Assembly (NCBI RefSeq): GCF_006494655.1
Contig: NZ_VHIM01000004.1
Coordinates: 327,923-391,922 of the forward strand
From: Arthrobacter agilis
Lineage (GTDB): Bacteria; Actinomycetota; Actinomycetes; Actinomycetales; Micrococcaceae
DNA length: 64,000 nt
Direction of reading: 5' to 3'
Made by a program: the position numbers and the translations under genes. This document shows, piece by piece, positions 1-8,636 of the stretch; the first letter of the stretch is position 1, and each line of letters starts with the position of its first letter. The notes under the pieces were generated by a model. The model searched no databases, was not told the origin of the DNA, and worked only from the letters and a program-made list of their open reading frames with translations.

Positions 1-2
1 GG

Positions 3-137
3 ATCGAGAGCACACCCGTCGGCCCGCTCGTGCGGAAGCTGCAGGGCCAGGCCGACCTGTTCACCAGGGCCACGCTCCAGCTGAGCCGTACCGACGCGGC
101 TCCGCAGGCCGTTCGAGGTGCCCGGAAGAGAGCCTGA
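3..137 (+). CDS. C-terminal fragment of an unidentified protein
   Basis: An open frame enters from the left edge and stops with TGA at 135-137, leaving 44 residues. The visible part contains TPVGPLVRKLQGQADLF and ends in a basic stretch (GARKRA). No catalytic or family motif is recognisable in so short a piece, so no function is offered. It converges on the ATP-grasp gene that follows on the other strand. The frame has the same high-GC third positions as its neighbours, which is the main reason to treat it as coding. Confidence 0.5.
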   Translation: MESTPVGPLVRKLQGQADLFTRATLQLSRTDAAPQAVRGARKRA

Positions 138-172
138 CCCGCTGCGACCGGCGTCCCGGCACCCCGGGCTGC

Positions 173-220
173 TCGTCAGGTCGTCTGCTCGTCTGCTCGT
201 CAGCTCGTCAGCTCGTCAGC
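173..220. repeat. 8-bp tandem repeat, six units
   Basis: Six consecutive units of TCGTCWGS (TCGTCAGG, TCGTCTGC twice, TCGTCAGC three times) fill this stretch. The last unit includes the stop codon (TCA on the plus strand at 216-218) of the ATP-grasp gene read on the minus strand, so the repeat forms the boundary between two convergent genes. Confidence 0.85.
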
Positions 221-1163
221 CGAGGGTCTTGAGATATCTGACCAGTTCGCGTGGGGCCGAAGCAGGCGCCACCGCCTCGACCGCGGCGTTGTAGTTGGTG
301 TTCGTGTTGACGTCGTAGGTCAGCACGCGGCCGTCGGCGGTCTCGATGAACTCGATGCCGCACACCTCGAGGTTGTTGAGCCGGGCGAACTGCTCGAACT
401 GTGCCACCAAGCGGTGGTCGATGTTCTGGCGGAGGGCGAAGAGCTGCTGGTCCGGCTCGGGCGCGATGGTCGCGCCCGGCGGCATGATGGGGCGGCCCGT
501 GTGCGGGTCGATCGCGCACGCATCCGCAGGGCACAGCTGGAATCCGCCCCGGGCGGTATCCGCCGTGATCGCATAGACGAATCGCCCGCCCACGATCTCG
601 GCACGTGTGATGAACGGCTCGGCAGCCTGGATGAACTCCTGCACCAGTGTGATGCCGTCCGCCGGCTCCTCGAACCCGTCCGAGCCGACGTACTCGGCCA
701 GCTCGTCGTGGGACTCGAACTTCCGGACGCCGAGCCCCTTGCCACCCTGGTTGTGCTTGACGATGAACGGAGCCTCGAAGCTCTCCGCGGCCTCGAGGAT
801 CCGGTTGCGCCCCACCGCCGCGATGGTGCGCGGCGTGTCGATGCCTGCAGCCTTCAGCGCGGTCAGCTGGTCCACCTTGCTCATCTCGAGTTCGAGCACA
901 CGGCGGCCGTTGACCGTCCGCCGACCGTGCGCCTCGAGCCAGGAGAGGACCGATCGGGCGTAATCCTTGGACAACCCGTGGTCCCGCGTGTGCGCCGAGG
1001 CGCTGATGCGGGACCAGAAGATGCCTTCAGGCGGCACGGAGTCCAGATCCAGCACGCCGTCGGTGAGCAGCCACTCCACCACGTCGACTCCCTCGGCCTC
1101 GAAGGCGCGGGCGAAGGGCGGGAACCATTCGGGGTTCTCGTGCAGCGCGTAGACCGTGGTCAC
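216..1163 (-). CDS. RimK-like ATP-grasp ligase
   Basis: A 315-residue protein of the ATP-grasp fold, which joins a carboxylate to an amine or thiol through an acyl phosphate. An N-terminal pre-ATP-grasp domain (about 1-100) is followed by the ATP-binding segment PFIVKHNQGGKGLGV near residue 135, the acidic metal-binding region CGIEFIE, and DVNTNTNYN near the C terminus that supplies the last metal ligand. The start is a GTG preceded by GGAAGG. A longer open frame reaches far upstream, but it runs antisense through the next gene and is not believable. The substrate cannot be read from the sequence; RimK, carboxylate-amine ligases and peptide ligases share this layout. It is monocistronic and converges with the fragment to its left. 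Confidence 0.8.
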   Translation of the reverse strand: MTTVYALHENPEWFPPFARAFEAEGVDVVEWLLTDGVLDLDSVPPEGIFWSRISASAHTRDHGLSKDYARSVLSWLEAHGRRTVNGRRVLELEMSKVDQLTALKAAGIDTPRTIAAVGRNRILEAAESFEAPFIVKHNQGGKGLGVRKFESHDELAEYVGSDGFEEPADGITLVQEFIQAAEPFITRAEIVGGRFVYAITADTARGGFQLCPADACAIDPHTGRPIMPPGATIAPEPDQQLFALRQNIDHRLVAQFEQFARLNNLEVCGIEFIETADGRVLTYDVNTNTNYNAAVEAVAPASAPRELVRYLKTLG

Positions 1164-1352
1164 GGGGGTTCCTTCCGATGGGCGAGCGGGTCTCTGGGGT
1201 AACCGGTTCGCCAGGGCCGCTATTCCGACGGCGGTCCCGAGACCCGCGTCTGCGGACGGTCGCCGGGTCGGGACCGAGGCGCTAGGGTCGAGTCCGAGAC
1301 CGGCCGATGCCGCTCGGACGTGGCCCGGCGCTGGCCGGCGGGAGGGGACACC

Positions 1353-2264
1353 ATGCAGCGGACCGGCAGGGGCTGGACGTGGGAGCTGTGGATCGTGCTC
1401 GGAGGAGTTCTCGCGGCGTCCGCCGGCGCGGTGCTGCTGGGTCGCAGCGTCGAGCAGCACACGGCGAGTTTCGGCTGGTTCGCCTACGCCCCGCTCTCCT
1501 CCGGGACGCTCTCCCCTGCGTCGGGTGTGCCGACCGCCGGTGAGCTGTTCGGCTACGGGATCGCCGTCGTCGGCTTCACCATCCTCGCGTGGACCCTCGG
1601 CTTCCGGGTGAGCCCTCGGGCCGCACCGGCACTGCCCGTCGCTGCTTCCCGACGACTGCGTGTCGCGGCCTCCTGCCTCGCGGGCGCCGCTCTCCTCCTG
1701 GTGCTCGGTGGCGGGGCGCTCCTCGCAACCGCCCCGCCGTCCGTGCCCTTGCTGGGGCCGCTGGCGGAGCCGGGCCTCGAGGTCAGCAGCGCCTACGGGT
1801 CCTCCCTCGTGGTCGCGTACGACGGCGGATCGGGCTCCCCGTGGATCCCGGGGGTGGTCCTGCTCCTCGTCGGCCTCGGCACGAGCGCGACGGCGCTCGG
1901 CCGGCGCGCAGGCCGTGGTCCAGGAGGCAAAGGCCCAGAAGGCAAGGGTCCAGGACCAGGAACCGTTGGGCAGGGCATCGGCGCGCCCGGAGGCAGCGAC
2001 GACGGAACGGACGGCGCCGGCGCGGTGGGTGCGATGAGCACCCGATCCCTGCGACCGTTCGCCCTCGGGGGTTCCGGCTGTCTGCTCGTGGGTCTCCTGA
2101 TCGCACTGGTCGCCGGGCGGACAGGCCGTGAGGTCCTGCCCGCAGCGGGCCTGACCGATCCGGTGACGCTCGGCTGGAGCCTGCTGGTGGTCGGCGTCGC
2201 GCTGGGCTCGGGCCTGGCCGGCTACGTCGTGGGCGCGCACCCAGGGGCTGCCCGCCGACCCTGA
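1353..2264 (+). CDS. Multi-pass membrane protein of unknown function
   Basis: A 303-residue hydrophobic protein with about five or six predicted membrane helices, beginning with WELWIVLGGVLAASAGAVLL near residues 10-29. Between the third/fourth and later helices lies a low-complexity cytosolic or external loop rich in Gly and Pro (GRGPGGKGPEGKGPGPG, about residues 190-205). The ATG at 1353 is chosen because GGAGGGG sits just upstream; an in-frame ATG 33 bp earlier lacks this. It is divergent from the ATP-grasp gene and convergent with the AbgT-family gene. I do not recognise the family. Confidence 0.7.
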   Translation: MQRTGRGWTWELWIVLGGVLAASAGAVLLGRSVEQHTASFGWFAYAPLSSGTLSPASGVPTAGELFGYGIAVVGFTILAWTLGFRVSPRAAPALPVAASRRLRVAASCLAGAALLLVLGGGALLATAPPSVPLLGPLAEPGLEVSSAYGSSLVVAYDGGSGSPWIPGVVLLLVGLGTSATALGRRAGRGPGGKGPEGKGPGPGTVGQGIGAPGGSDDGTDGAGAVGAMSTRSLRPFALGGSGCLLVGLLIALVAGRTGREVLPAAGLTDPVTLGWSLLVVGVALGSGLAGYVVGAHPGAARRP

Positions 2265-2307
2265 CGGCACGGACGCGGCGAGCCCTTCCCCTACCCCTGG
2301 AGGAACC

Positions 2308-3879
2308 TCAGCCCCTGATGAAGATGCCGTTACCCGGCCCCAGAGGCAGGTCGAGGTAGAAGAAGACCGTGAGGATGGCGACCCAGGCCAGCCAGAACGG
2401 CACCACGAACGGCAGCATCCGGGCCATCAGGGTGCCGAGCCCGGCGTTCGGCTCGTACTTCCGGAGCATCGTGAGCAGCACGATCATGTACGGGTTCAGG
2501 GGCGTGATGACCTGCGTGGCCGAATCGCCGACGCGGAAGGCGCCCTGGATGAAGGCGGGCTCGTAGCCGAGCAGGGCGAACAGCGGCACGAAGACCGATG
2601 CCATGAGGGTCCACATCGAGGAACCCGAGATGATGAACAGATTGAGCACGGAGGCCAGCAGGATGAACGCGATGATCGCCGGATAGCCGGTCAGGCCGAT
2701 GGCCTCGAGCCCGGTCGCCCCCGCGACGGCGATCCAGGAGCCGATCCCCGACCAGTTGAAGAGCGCGATGAACTGGCCGAGGATGAAGGCCAGCACCAGG
2801 AACCCCGCCATGTCCTTGATGGCCTCGCCCATGACGCGCGGGACGTCCCGACCCGTGGTGATGGTCCCCACGATCCGCCCGTAGACGAGGCCGGGAATGG
2901 TGAACAGCAGGAAGACGATGAAGACGATCGAGCTCAGCAGCGGCGAGCGCGGGAGGAACCCGCCGGTCTCGTTGCGCCACGGCGACCCGGGCACGAGCAC
3001 TGCCACCAGTATCGCGAGGACGACGACGGCGCCCGCGATCACGGACCACCGCAGGCCGCGTGCCTCCTCCGGGTCGAGTTCCGCTGTGAGGACCACGGGT
3101 GCCGACGCAAGTTCGCCGTCCTCCACCACCTCGTCGACGGGGACGGACTGGCGGGTGAGCCGTGGCTCGAGCACCTTGTCGATGATGAAGCCTGCGATCA
3201 CGATCAGCACCACCGAGGACACGGCATTGAAGTAGTAGTTGGAGAGCGGAGTGACGGCGGCGCCGGCGTTCGGCAGGTTCTCCGTGACCGCCGTCGTGAT
3301 CCCCGCGAACAGGGCATCGAGGCTCGTGACCAGCAGATTCGTGGAATAGCCTGCTCCCGCGGCTGCGAAGCCGCCGAGCAGGCCTGCCACCGGGTGGCGC
3401 CCCGCCGCCTTGAAGACGAGTGCGACCAAAGGCGGGATGATCACGAACGCGGAGTCGGACATGACCGAGCCCACCACGCCCACGAAGCCGACGGCATACG
3501 GCAGCGCCCAGCGTGGCGCTGATCCGAAGACCCGCCGGATGAGCGCCCCGAGGAGCCCGGACTTCTCCGCGACGCCCACGGCGAGCAGGATGGGCAGCAC
3601 CGTGGCGAGCGGCGGGAAGCCGAGATAGTTGGCGCCGAGGTTCTCCGTCAGCCAGGTGAGACCCTCGGCGGTGAAGAGTCCACGGATGACCGTGGCCTCC
3701 TCGGCGCCGGGCACCTGGACGGTCACGTTCGCGAGGGCCATGCCGGTGGTGACCACGGCCGTGATGGCGAACAGGATGAGGAACAGCATGAACGGATCGG
3801 GCAGCTTGTTGCCCACCCTCTCCACACCGGTGAGGAAGCGGTCGCCCAACCCGGGGCGGACTGCTGCAGTGGATGACAT
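2308..3879 (-). CDS. abgT: AbgT-family transporter (p-aminobenzoyl-glutamate type)
   Basis: A 523-residue inner-membrane transporter of the AbgT family, whose members import p-aminobenzoyl-glutamate or export sulfonamide-like antimetabolites. It opens with a short cytosolic N terminus and the family-typical GVERVGNKLPDPFMLF, then about eleven to thirteen membrane helices; the length fits the family (about 510). The loop after helix five carries a charged insertion (about 235-280). The start ATG has AGGAG 5 nt upstream. It lies 57 bp downstream of an M20 amidohydrolase on the same strand, the classic abg pairing in which the hydrolase cleaves the imported folate breakdown product. Transport direction cannot be told from sequence. 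Confidence 0.88.
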   Translation of the reverse strand: MSSTAAVRPGLGDRFLTGVERVGNKLPDPFMLFLILFAITAVVTTGMALANVTVQVPGAEEATVIRGLFTAEGLTWLTENLGANYLGFPPLATVLPILLAVGVAEKSGLLGALIRRVFGSAPRWALPYAVGFVGVVGSVMSDSAFVIIPPLVALVFKAAGRHPVAGLLGGFAAAGAGYSTNLLVTSLDALFAGITTAVTENLPNAGAAVTPLSNYYFNAVSSVVLIVIAGFIIDKVLEPRLTRQSVPVDEVVEDGELASAPVVLTAELDPEEARGLRWSVIAGAVVVLAILVAVLVPGSPWRNETGGFLPRSPLLSSIVFIVFLLFTIPGLVYGRIVGTITTGRDVPRVMGEAIKDMAGFLVLAFILGQFIALFNWSGIGSWIAVAGATGLEAIGLTGYPAIIAFILLASVLNLFIISGSSMWTLMASVFVPLFALLGYEPAFIQGAFRVGDSATQVITPLNPYMIVLLTMLRKYEPNAGLGTLMARMLPFVVPFWLAWVAILTVFFYLDLPLGPGNGIFIRG

Positions 3880-3936
3880 GCGTTCTCCTTGGCGGTGGGT
3901 GCTGCGGATGGGGCGGATGCTGCTGGTCGGGGCGGG

Positions 3937-5256
3937 TCAGGCGAAGTAGGCCGGCACGTCGATCGCGCCGCCCTGCGCCACGAACTCCTCGTGCACCGCG
4001 GCGCGGAGGGACGGGTCGCTCAGGTAGTCGAGGGCGGTCAGGGCGAGCCCGACGGCGCCGTCGAGCGCCCCCTGCTCCGCCGCCTCACTGCGCGCAGCCT
4101 CCGCGAAGCCGCGCGTGTGCAGCGCCGTGGCCGGCTCGGCGATGCGGATGAGCGGGTGGATGCCGGGAACGCGATAGCTGACGTTCCCGAAGTCCGTCGA
4201 CGCGGCCAGGGTGTCCGAGACGACGCCGAGCGGAAGCGGTGAGCGCCCTCGCCGCTGCTGGGCAGCGACCCACCGGCCGGTGAGCGCGGCGTTGGTGCGG
4301 ATGGGGAGCGACGGCGGATGCTCGTCCCACTGCAGCTCGACCCCCGTCCCCGTCATCAGTGCGGCACCCCGCGCCACGTCCTCGAGCCGTGCGCTGAGGT
4401 CCCTCAGCGTGGCCGGCTGCTGGGACCGCGCGTAGAGCTTCAGCACCGCGCGCCCCGGGATGATGTTCGGGCTCTCCCCGCCCTCGGTGATGTTGGTGTG
4501 CACGCGGTCCGACGGCGGCAGTTGCTGCCGCAGCAGACCGATACCCTGGTACGCGAGGTTGGCGGCGTCGAGCGCGTTGCGTCCCATAAAGGGCTGCGCG
4601 GATGCATGCGCCTCCACCCCCGTGAACGTCATGGTGAGCAGGCGGCGTCCGAGCCACACCTGGTCGGCGAGGTCGTAGCCGTACGGGTGCACCATGACGG
4701 CGGCGTCGACGTCGTCGAAGGCGCCGTTGCGTGCCATGACCTCCTTGCCGGAATGTCCCTCCTCTGCCGGCGTGCCGAGGAACACGACGCGGCCGGGCAA
4801 CCGGCCCGCCACCGAGGCCAGGGCAAGGAACGCTCCGAGTCCGGCCGCGGCGATCACGTTGTGCCCGCAAGCATGGCCGATCTCCGGGAGGGCGTCGTAC
4901 TCGGCGAGGATCGCGATGGTCGGCCCGCTGTCCGCGGCACCGATCTCCGCGCGCACCGATGTCTCGACCCCGTGGACACCGAGCCGCGCATCGTGGCCGT
5001 GGCGGGAGAGCTCCTGATGCAGGAACATCGCGCTGTGATGCTCCCTGAAGGCCGTCTCGGGGTGGGCGTGCAGGTGCTGGACCACGTGCCGCAGACGGTC
5101 GGCCACGCGGTCGGCGCCGCGCTCGACGTCGCGGCACAGATCTTCGGGTGCGCCCGTGAAGGTCGAGGGCGTCGGCGCGGCGTGGGCGAGGAGCCGACGC
5201 GTGCGGTCGTCGATGGACTGCAGGTAGGCGTGGTCGGGCTCGGAGGGTCGGCTCAT
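3937..5256 (-). CDS. M20-family amidohydrolase (AbgB/AbgA-like)
   Basis: A 439-residue metallopeptidase-fold amidohydrolase, expected in the cytoplasm. The M20 signatures are clear: metal ligands in HACGHN at about 128-133, the catalytic acid pair in GTPAEEG at about 161-167, and the dimerisation or lid domain from about 200. E. coli uses two such proteins (AbgA and AbgB) as a heterodimer; only one is present here and it is nearest in style to the AbgB/HtpA type. It precedes the AbgT gene and probably shares its transcript. No Shine-Dalgarno is visible before the ATG, but a -10-like TAAGCT lies 6 nt upstream, which fits a leaderless start. Confidence 0.87.
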   Translation of the reverse strand: MSRPSEPDHAYLQSIDDRTRRLLAHAAPTPSTFTGAPEDLCRDVERGADRVADRLRHVVQHLHAHPETAFREHHSAMFLHQELSRHGHDARLGVHGVETSVRAEIGAADSGPTIAILAEYDALPEIGHACGHNVIAAAGLGAFLALASVAGRLPGRVVFLGTPAEEGHSGKEVMARNGAFDDVDAAVMVHPYGYDLADQVWLGRRLLTMTFTGVEAHASAQPFMGRNALDAANLAYQGIGLLRQQLPPSDRVHTNITEGGESPNIIPGRAVLKLYARSQQPATLRDLSARLEDVARGAALMTGTGVELQWDEHPPSLPIRTNAALTGRWVAAQQRRGRSPLPLGVVSDTLAASTDFGNVSYRVPGIHPLIRIAEPATALHTRGFAEAARSEAAEQGALDGAVGLALTALDYLSDPSLRAAVHEEFVAQGGAIDVPAYFA

Positions 5257-5262
5257 TCGAGT

Positions 5263-5268
5263 AGCTTA
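5263..5268 (-). promoter_or_regulatory. -10 box for a leaderless M20 hydrolase mRNA
   Basis: TAAGCT on the minus strand is separated by exactly 6 nt from the ATG at 5256, with no ribosome binding site between them. The same TANNNT-N6-start spacing recurs at least seven more times in this window. Confidence 0.5.
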
Positions 5269-5430
5269 GGCAACGATCAGCAGGCTGGGCAGTCCCCGGA
5301 GGGAACGCTACGCCGGGTGGTGCAAAAGATAACGCCCCCGAAATATCCCGGCAACACCGCTCGCGAACCATGGAGGCAGCGGGCCGACGGAATCAGCGGC
5401 GCGCACCACGCTTACCACCAAGGAGCACGC

Positions 5431-5652
5431 ATGACCGCCACGGCCCTCCCCACCACCGCCCGAATCCTCGATCTCACCACGGTCGGCACCGGGACCGTGG
5501 TCGAGGCGCGCCGCAAGAACGAGGTGCATTACCGCGGCTGTGTCGAGGACGCGGCGCCAGGGCTCGGCGTCGTCTGGATCCGCGACGACATGGCCGGCCA
5601 CCGGGCCATCCTCCACCTCGACGAGTACAGCATCTGGCAGGTCGGCGCCTGA
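5431..5652 (+). CDS. Small conserved-type protein, 73 residues
   Basis: A 73-residue soluble protein starting at ATG 5431, with AAGGAG 7 nt upstream. It is predicted to be mainly beta, with VGTGTVVEARRKNEVHYRG followed by GVVWIRDDMAGHRAILHLDEYSIW. This looks like a compact SH3-like or Tudor-like barrel, but no family is assigned. It is divergent from the M20 gene and convergent with the RibD-like reductase. The longer frame that contains it runs antisense through the M20 gene and is discarded. Confidence 0.65.
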   Translation: MTATALPTTARILDLTTVGTGTVVEARRKNEVHYRGCVEDAAPGLGVVWIRDDMAGHRAILHLDEYSIWQVGA

Positions 5653-5676
5653 GGTGGCCGTCCGTGCGGCCGGTGA

Positions 5677-6246
5677 TCACCGGGCCACGCGGTAGCGCAG
5701 ATAGGTCACGCCCGAGCCGAAGGGGCGCTGTTCCACGAGGTCGAGGTCGGTGCGCTGCTCCGCCCGCGGGAAGAACGGGACACCGCCGCCCACGATCACC
5801 GGGTACACCCTGATGCGGTACTCGTCGATCAGACCCGACGCAGCGGCGCTCGCTGCCAGGCGCGCGCCTCCGATCGCGATGTCGCCCGTACCCGGTTCCC
5901 CGGAGAGCTGCTCGATCTCGTCCGTCACGGCTCCGGAGGCGAGACGCGTGTTCGTGCCGGTCACGGACTGCAGGCTCGTGGAGAAGACGACCTTGCGCAG
6001 CTGGTTCCAGACGTCGGCGAACTCCCGTTCCTTCTCATCGAGCGCCCCGTCCCGGCCGACCGTCTCCCAGTAGAGCATCGTCTCGTACAGGTTCCGGCCG
6101 AGGAGGTGGACGTCAGCGCCCCGCACCTCGTCGAGGGCCAACTGGAACACGTCGTCGTCCGGGACCGACCAGTCGAAGCGGCCGTCGGGTCCCACGATGT
6201 AGCCGTCCAGCGACATGCTCATCGAATATGCCACGGTGCGTGCCAC
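5677..6246 (-). CDS. Dihydrofolate reductase-like (RibD C-terminal domain) protein
   Basis: A 189-residue protein of the RibD C-terminal/DHFR-like family. It has the characteristic opening TVAYSMSMSLDGYIVGPDG, the mid-protein VVFSTSLQSV, the nucleotide-binding segment GDIAIGGARLAA and the ending RVYPVIVGGGVPFFP. Members bind NADPH, and few have a known substrate. The start is GTG with GAGGAG 4-5 nt upstream. It stands alone between a small protein and a divergent ABC-F ATPase. Confidence 0.88.
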   Translation of the reverse strand: MARTVAYSMSMSLDGYIVGPDGRFDWSVPDDDVFQLALDEVRGADVHLLGRNLYETMLYWETVGRDGALDEKEREFADVWNQLRKVVFSTSLQSVTGTNTRLASGAVTDEIEQLSGEPGTGDIAIGGARLAASAAASGLIDEYRIRVYPVIVGGGVPFFPRAEQRTDLDLVEQRPFGSGVTYLRYRVAR

Positions 6247-6367
6247 GATCCTCCTCGTTGCTCGGACTCGCGCTCCCGCCGGTCGGGTGCAACGGGATGC
6301 GACAGGTGCGTCAGCGTGCTGCCCGAAGGCTACGCCGGGAGCGCCACGAGGACCAGAGCCGCCCTCC

Positions 6368-6373
6368 TAGACT
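6368..6373 (+). promoter_or_regulatory. -10 box for a leaderless ABC-F mRNA
   Basis: TAGACT is followed by six bases (GGGAGT) and then the ATG at 6380. GGGAG is too close to the start to act as a Shine-Dalgarno. The same hexamer-plus-spacer, TAGATT-GGGAGT, occurs before malQ. Confidence 0.55.
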
Positions 6374-6379
6374 GGGAGT

Positions 6380-8017
6380 ATGACTGCAACCCTCGTGGCG
6401 AAAGACCTGTCCGGGGGCTACGCCCACCGCACCCTGTTCTCGAAGCTCGACCTGACGGTCTCGCCCGGGGACGTCGTCGGTGTCGTGGGAGCCAACGGTG
6501 CCGGCAAGACGACCCTCCTCCGCCTGCTCGCCGGAGCCGACGTGCCGATCGCAGGAACTGTCCGCACCACACCGCCCGAGGCCTTCGTCGGCTGGCTCCC
6601 GCAGGAGCACGAGCGGCTCGACGGCGAGACGGTGGCGGGTTACCTCGGCCGACGGACCGGCACCACGGCGGCCACCCTCGCGATGGAGGAGGCCGCAGCG
6701 GCACTCGGCAGCGGGGCCAGGGGCGCGGACGACGCCTATGCCCTCGCGCTCGACCACTGGATGTCCTCCGGTGCGGTGGACCTCGAGGACAGGATGCCCG
6801 CCGTCCTCGCGGATGTGGCCGGCGCGATCGCCCCTGCCACCCCCACCACGGCGCTCTCCGGCGGGCAGCTGGCGCGCGTGGCTCTCGCCGCCCTCCTGCT
6901 CAGCCGCTTCGACATCGTGCTGCTCGACGAGCCGACCAACGACCTCGACCTCGCCGGACTCGAACGTCTCGAGTCCTTCATCCGGAACCTGCGGGGCGGT
7001 GCCGTCCTGGTGTCCCACGATCGCGAGTTCCTGGCACGCTGCGTGACCACCGTCGTCGAGCTCGACCTGGCGCAGAACCGGGTAGCCGTGTACGACGGCG
7101 GGTACGACGCCTTCCTCGAGGAGCGTGCCGTCGCACGGCGGCACGCACGGGAGGCCTACGAGGAGTACGCCGAGAAGAAGCAGGATCTCGTGGGACGGGC
7201 GCGGACGCAGCGGGAGTGGAGCTCGCAGGGCGTGCGCAACGCGATGAAGAAGAGCCCCGACAATGACAAGATCCGCCGGAAGGCGAGCGTCGAGTCCTCG
7301 GAGAAGCAGGCACAGAAGGTCCGCCAGATGGAATCCCGGATAGCCCGCATGGAGGAGGTGGAGGAGCCGCGCAAGGAATGGCAGCTGCAGTTCACCATCG
7401 GGGCCGCCACGCGCTCCAGTTCCGTGGTCGCCACCCTCAACAACGCCTCTGCGACGCAGGGGACCTTCACCCTCGGTCCGGTGTCCCTGCAGGTGAACGC
7501 GGGCGAGCGCATCGGCATCACCGGACCGAACGGTGCCGGGAAGTCGACCCTCCTGCGCCTCCTGCTCGGCCACCAGGAGCCCGACGACGGCACAGCCGCC
7601 CTCGGCTCCAGCGTGGCGGTCGGTGAGATCGATCAGGCCCGCGGCCAGCTCGACGAGGCCCTACCCCTCGGCGCGGCCTTCGAGGCGCTCGTCCCGGAGA
7701 TGAGCCAGGGCGAGGTGCGGACGCTGCTGGCCAAGTTCGGCCTCAAGGCGGACCAGGTGCGCGCCGCGGTCGGCTCGCTGTCCCCCGGCGAGCGCACGCG
7801 GGCCGGCTTGGCCCTCCTGCAGGCCCGCGGGGTGAATCTCCTCGTCCTCGACGAACCGACCAACCACCTGGACCTGCCCGCCATCGAACAGCTCGAGGAC
7901 GCCCTCGAGTCCTACACCGGAGCCCTCCTGCTCGTCACCCACGATCGGCGGCTCCTGGAGAACGTGCGGCTCGACGAGCGCTGGCGGGTCGACGACGGTC
8001 GCGTCACCGTCGGCTGA
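6380..8017 (+). CDS. ABC-F family ATP-binding protein
   Basis: A 545-residue soluble protein with two ABC ATPase domains and no membrane segments, hence ABC-F: a translation factor or ribosome-protection/regulation type, not a transporter. Walker A motifs are GANGAGKT (about 37-44) and GPNGAGKS (about 380-387). Signature motifs are LSGGQLAR and LSPGERTR, and Walker B motifs are LLDEPTN and VLDEPTN. The linker between domains (about 240-335) is a charged helical hairpin containing REWSSQGVRNAMKKSPDN, the part that contacts the P-site tRNA in the family. Whether it confers antibiotic resistance or is a housekeeping ABC-F cannot be decided; the linker is of ordinary length. Confidence 0.93.
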   Translation: MTATLVAKDLSGGYAHRTLFSKLDLTVSPGDVVGVVGANGAGKTTLLRLLAGADVPIAGTVRTTPPEAFVGWLPQEHERLDGETVAGYLGRRTGTTAATLAMEEAAAALGSGARGADDAYALALDHWMSSGAVDLEDRMPAVLADVAGAIAPATPTTALSGGQLARVALAALLLSRFDIVLLDEPTNDLDLAGLERLESFIRNLRGGAVLVSHDREFLARCVTTVVELDLAQNRVAVYDGGYDAFLEERAVARRHAREAYEEYAEKKQDLVGRARTQREWSSQGVRNAMKKSPDNDKIRRKASVESSEKQAQKVRQMESRIARMEEVEEPRKEWQLQFTIGAATRSSSVVATLNNASATQGTFTLGPVSLQVNAGERIGITGPNGAGKSTLLRLLLGHQEPDDGTAALGSSVAVGEIDQARGQLDEALPLGAAFEALVPEMSQGEVRTLLAKFGLKADQVRAAVGSLSPGERTRAGLALLQARGVNLLVLDEPTNHLDLPAIEQLEDALESYTGALLLVTHDRRLLENVRLDERWRVDDGRVTVG

Positions 8018-8138
8018 CCCGCTCCACGCCCGCGCCGGGCAGGTCGTGACACGATGGACGACGAGGCGGGGCCACCCCTCCTCCCGGACGAGGGGTGCCG
8101 TACCCGGTGTGCGACAAGACGGCCCGTGGGAGTGCATC

Positions 8139-8453
8139 ATGGCCTGGCTCGTCCTCATCGTCTCCGGTGTCCTCGAAGCCGTCTGGGCAACGGCCCTCGG
8201 CCGATCAGAGGGTTTCACACGGTTCGCGCCGACCCTCGTGTTCGGCGTGGCGATCGTCGCCAGCATGGCGGGGCTCGCCTTCGCGATGCGCACCCTCCCC
8301 GTCGGGACGGCCTACGCCGTCTGGGTCGGTATCGGCGCGTCCCTCACCGTGGTCTACGCGATGGCTGCCGGGACGGAGCCCGCGTCGCTCCTCAAGATCG
8401 TGTTCCTCCTCATGATCGTGGGCGGTGTGATCGGGCTGAAGCTCAGCTCCTGA
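8139..8453 (+). CDS. sugE: SMR-family guanidinium exporter (SugE/Gdx-like)
   Basis: A 104-residue membrane protein with four helices of the small multidrug resistance family. It has the conserved Glu in the first helix (VSGVLEAVWATAL) and the motif LPVGTAYAVWVGIGA. These match the SugE/Gdx branch, which exports guanidinium, more closely than the EmrE drug-exporting branch. ATG 8139 starts exactly at the canonical family N terminus (MAWLVLIVSG); earlier in-frame starts add non-family sequence. A G/C hairpin follows the stop. I could not fit the upstream 120 bp to a guanidine riboswitch. Confidence 0.88.
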   Translation: MAWLVLIVSGVLEAVWATALGRSEGFTRFAPTLVFGVAIVASMAGLAFAMRTLPVGTAYAVWVGIGASLTVVYAMAAGTEPASLLKIVFLLMIVGGVIGLKLSS

Positions 8454-8463
8454 CCGGCCTGCT

Positions 8464-8480
8464 CGGGGGCGTGCGCCCCG
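8464..8480 (+). terminator. Short GC hairpin after sugE
   Basis: CGGGGGC-GTGC-GCCCCG forms a 6-7 bp stem 10 bp after the sugE stop. There is no U-tract, as is common in actinobacteria. Confidence 0.4.
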
Positions 8481-8636
8481 GCCGGCCTGTGCGTAGCTCG
8501 CAGCGATCCGGTCGGTCGGTCTTGAGGCACGGGCTCGGCTTGCGCCAAAACTGAGCCTGTCCGACCCTTTCACTTGACCTGCGCCGGAGAAGATCGATGC
8601 AGGCCCCGCCTGGAGCCGCCAGGAGGAGTGACCACC

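Noticed and set aside
216..2270. A 684-codon reading of the ATP-grasp gene
   Set aside because: The upstream half is antisense to the membrane protein gene and is low-complexity; the GTG at 1163 with GGAAGG is a proper start.
8018..8138. Guanidine riboswitch upstream of sugE
   Set aside because: A hairpin (CCCCTC/GAGGGG near 8079-8099) is present, but none of the conserved cores of guanidine-I, -II or -III RNAs could be matched.
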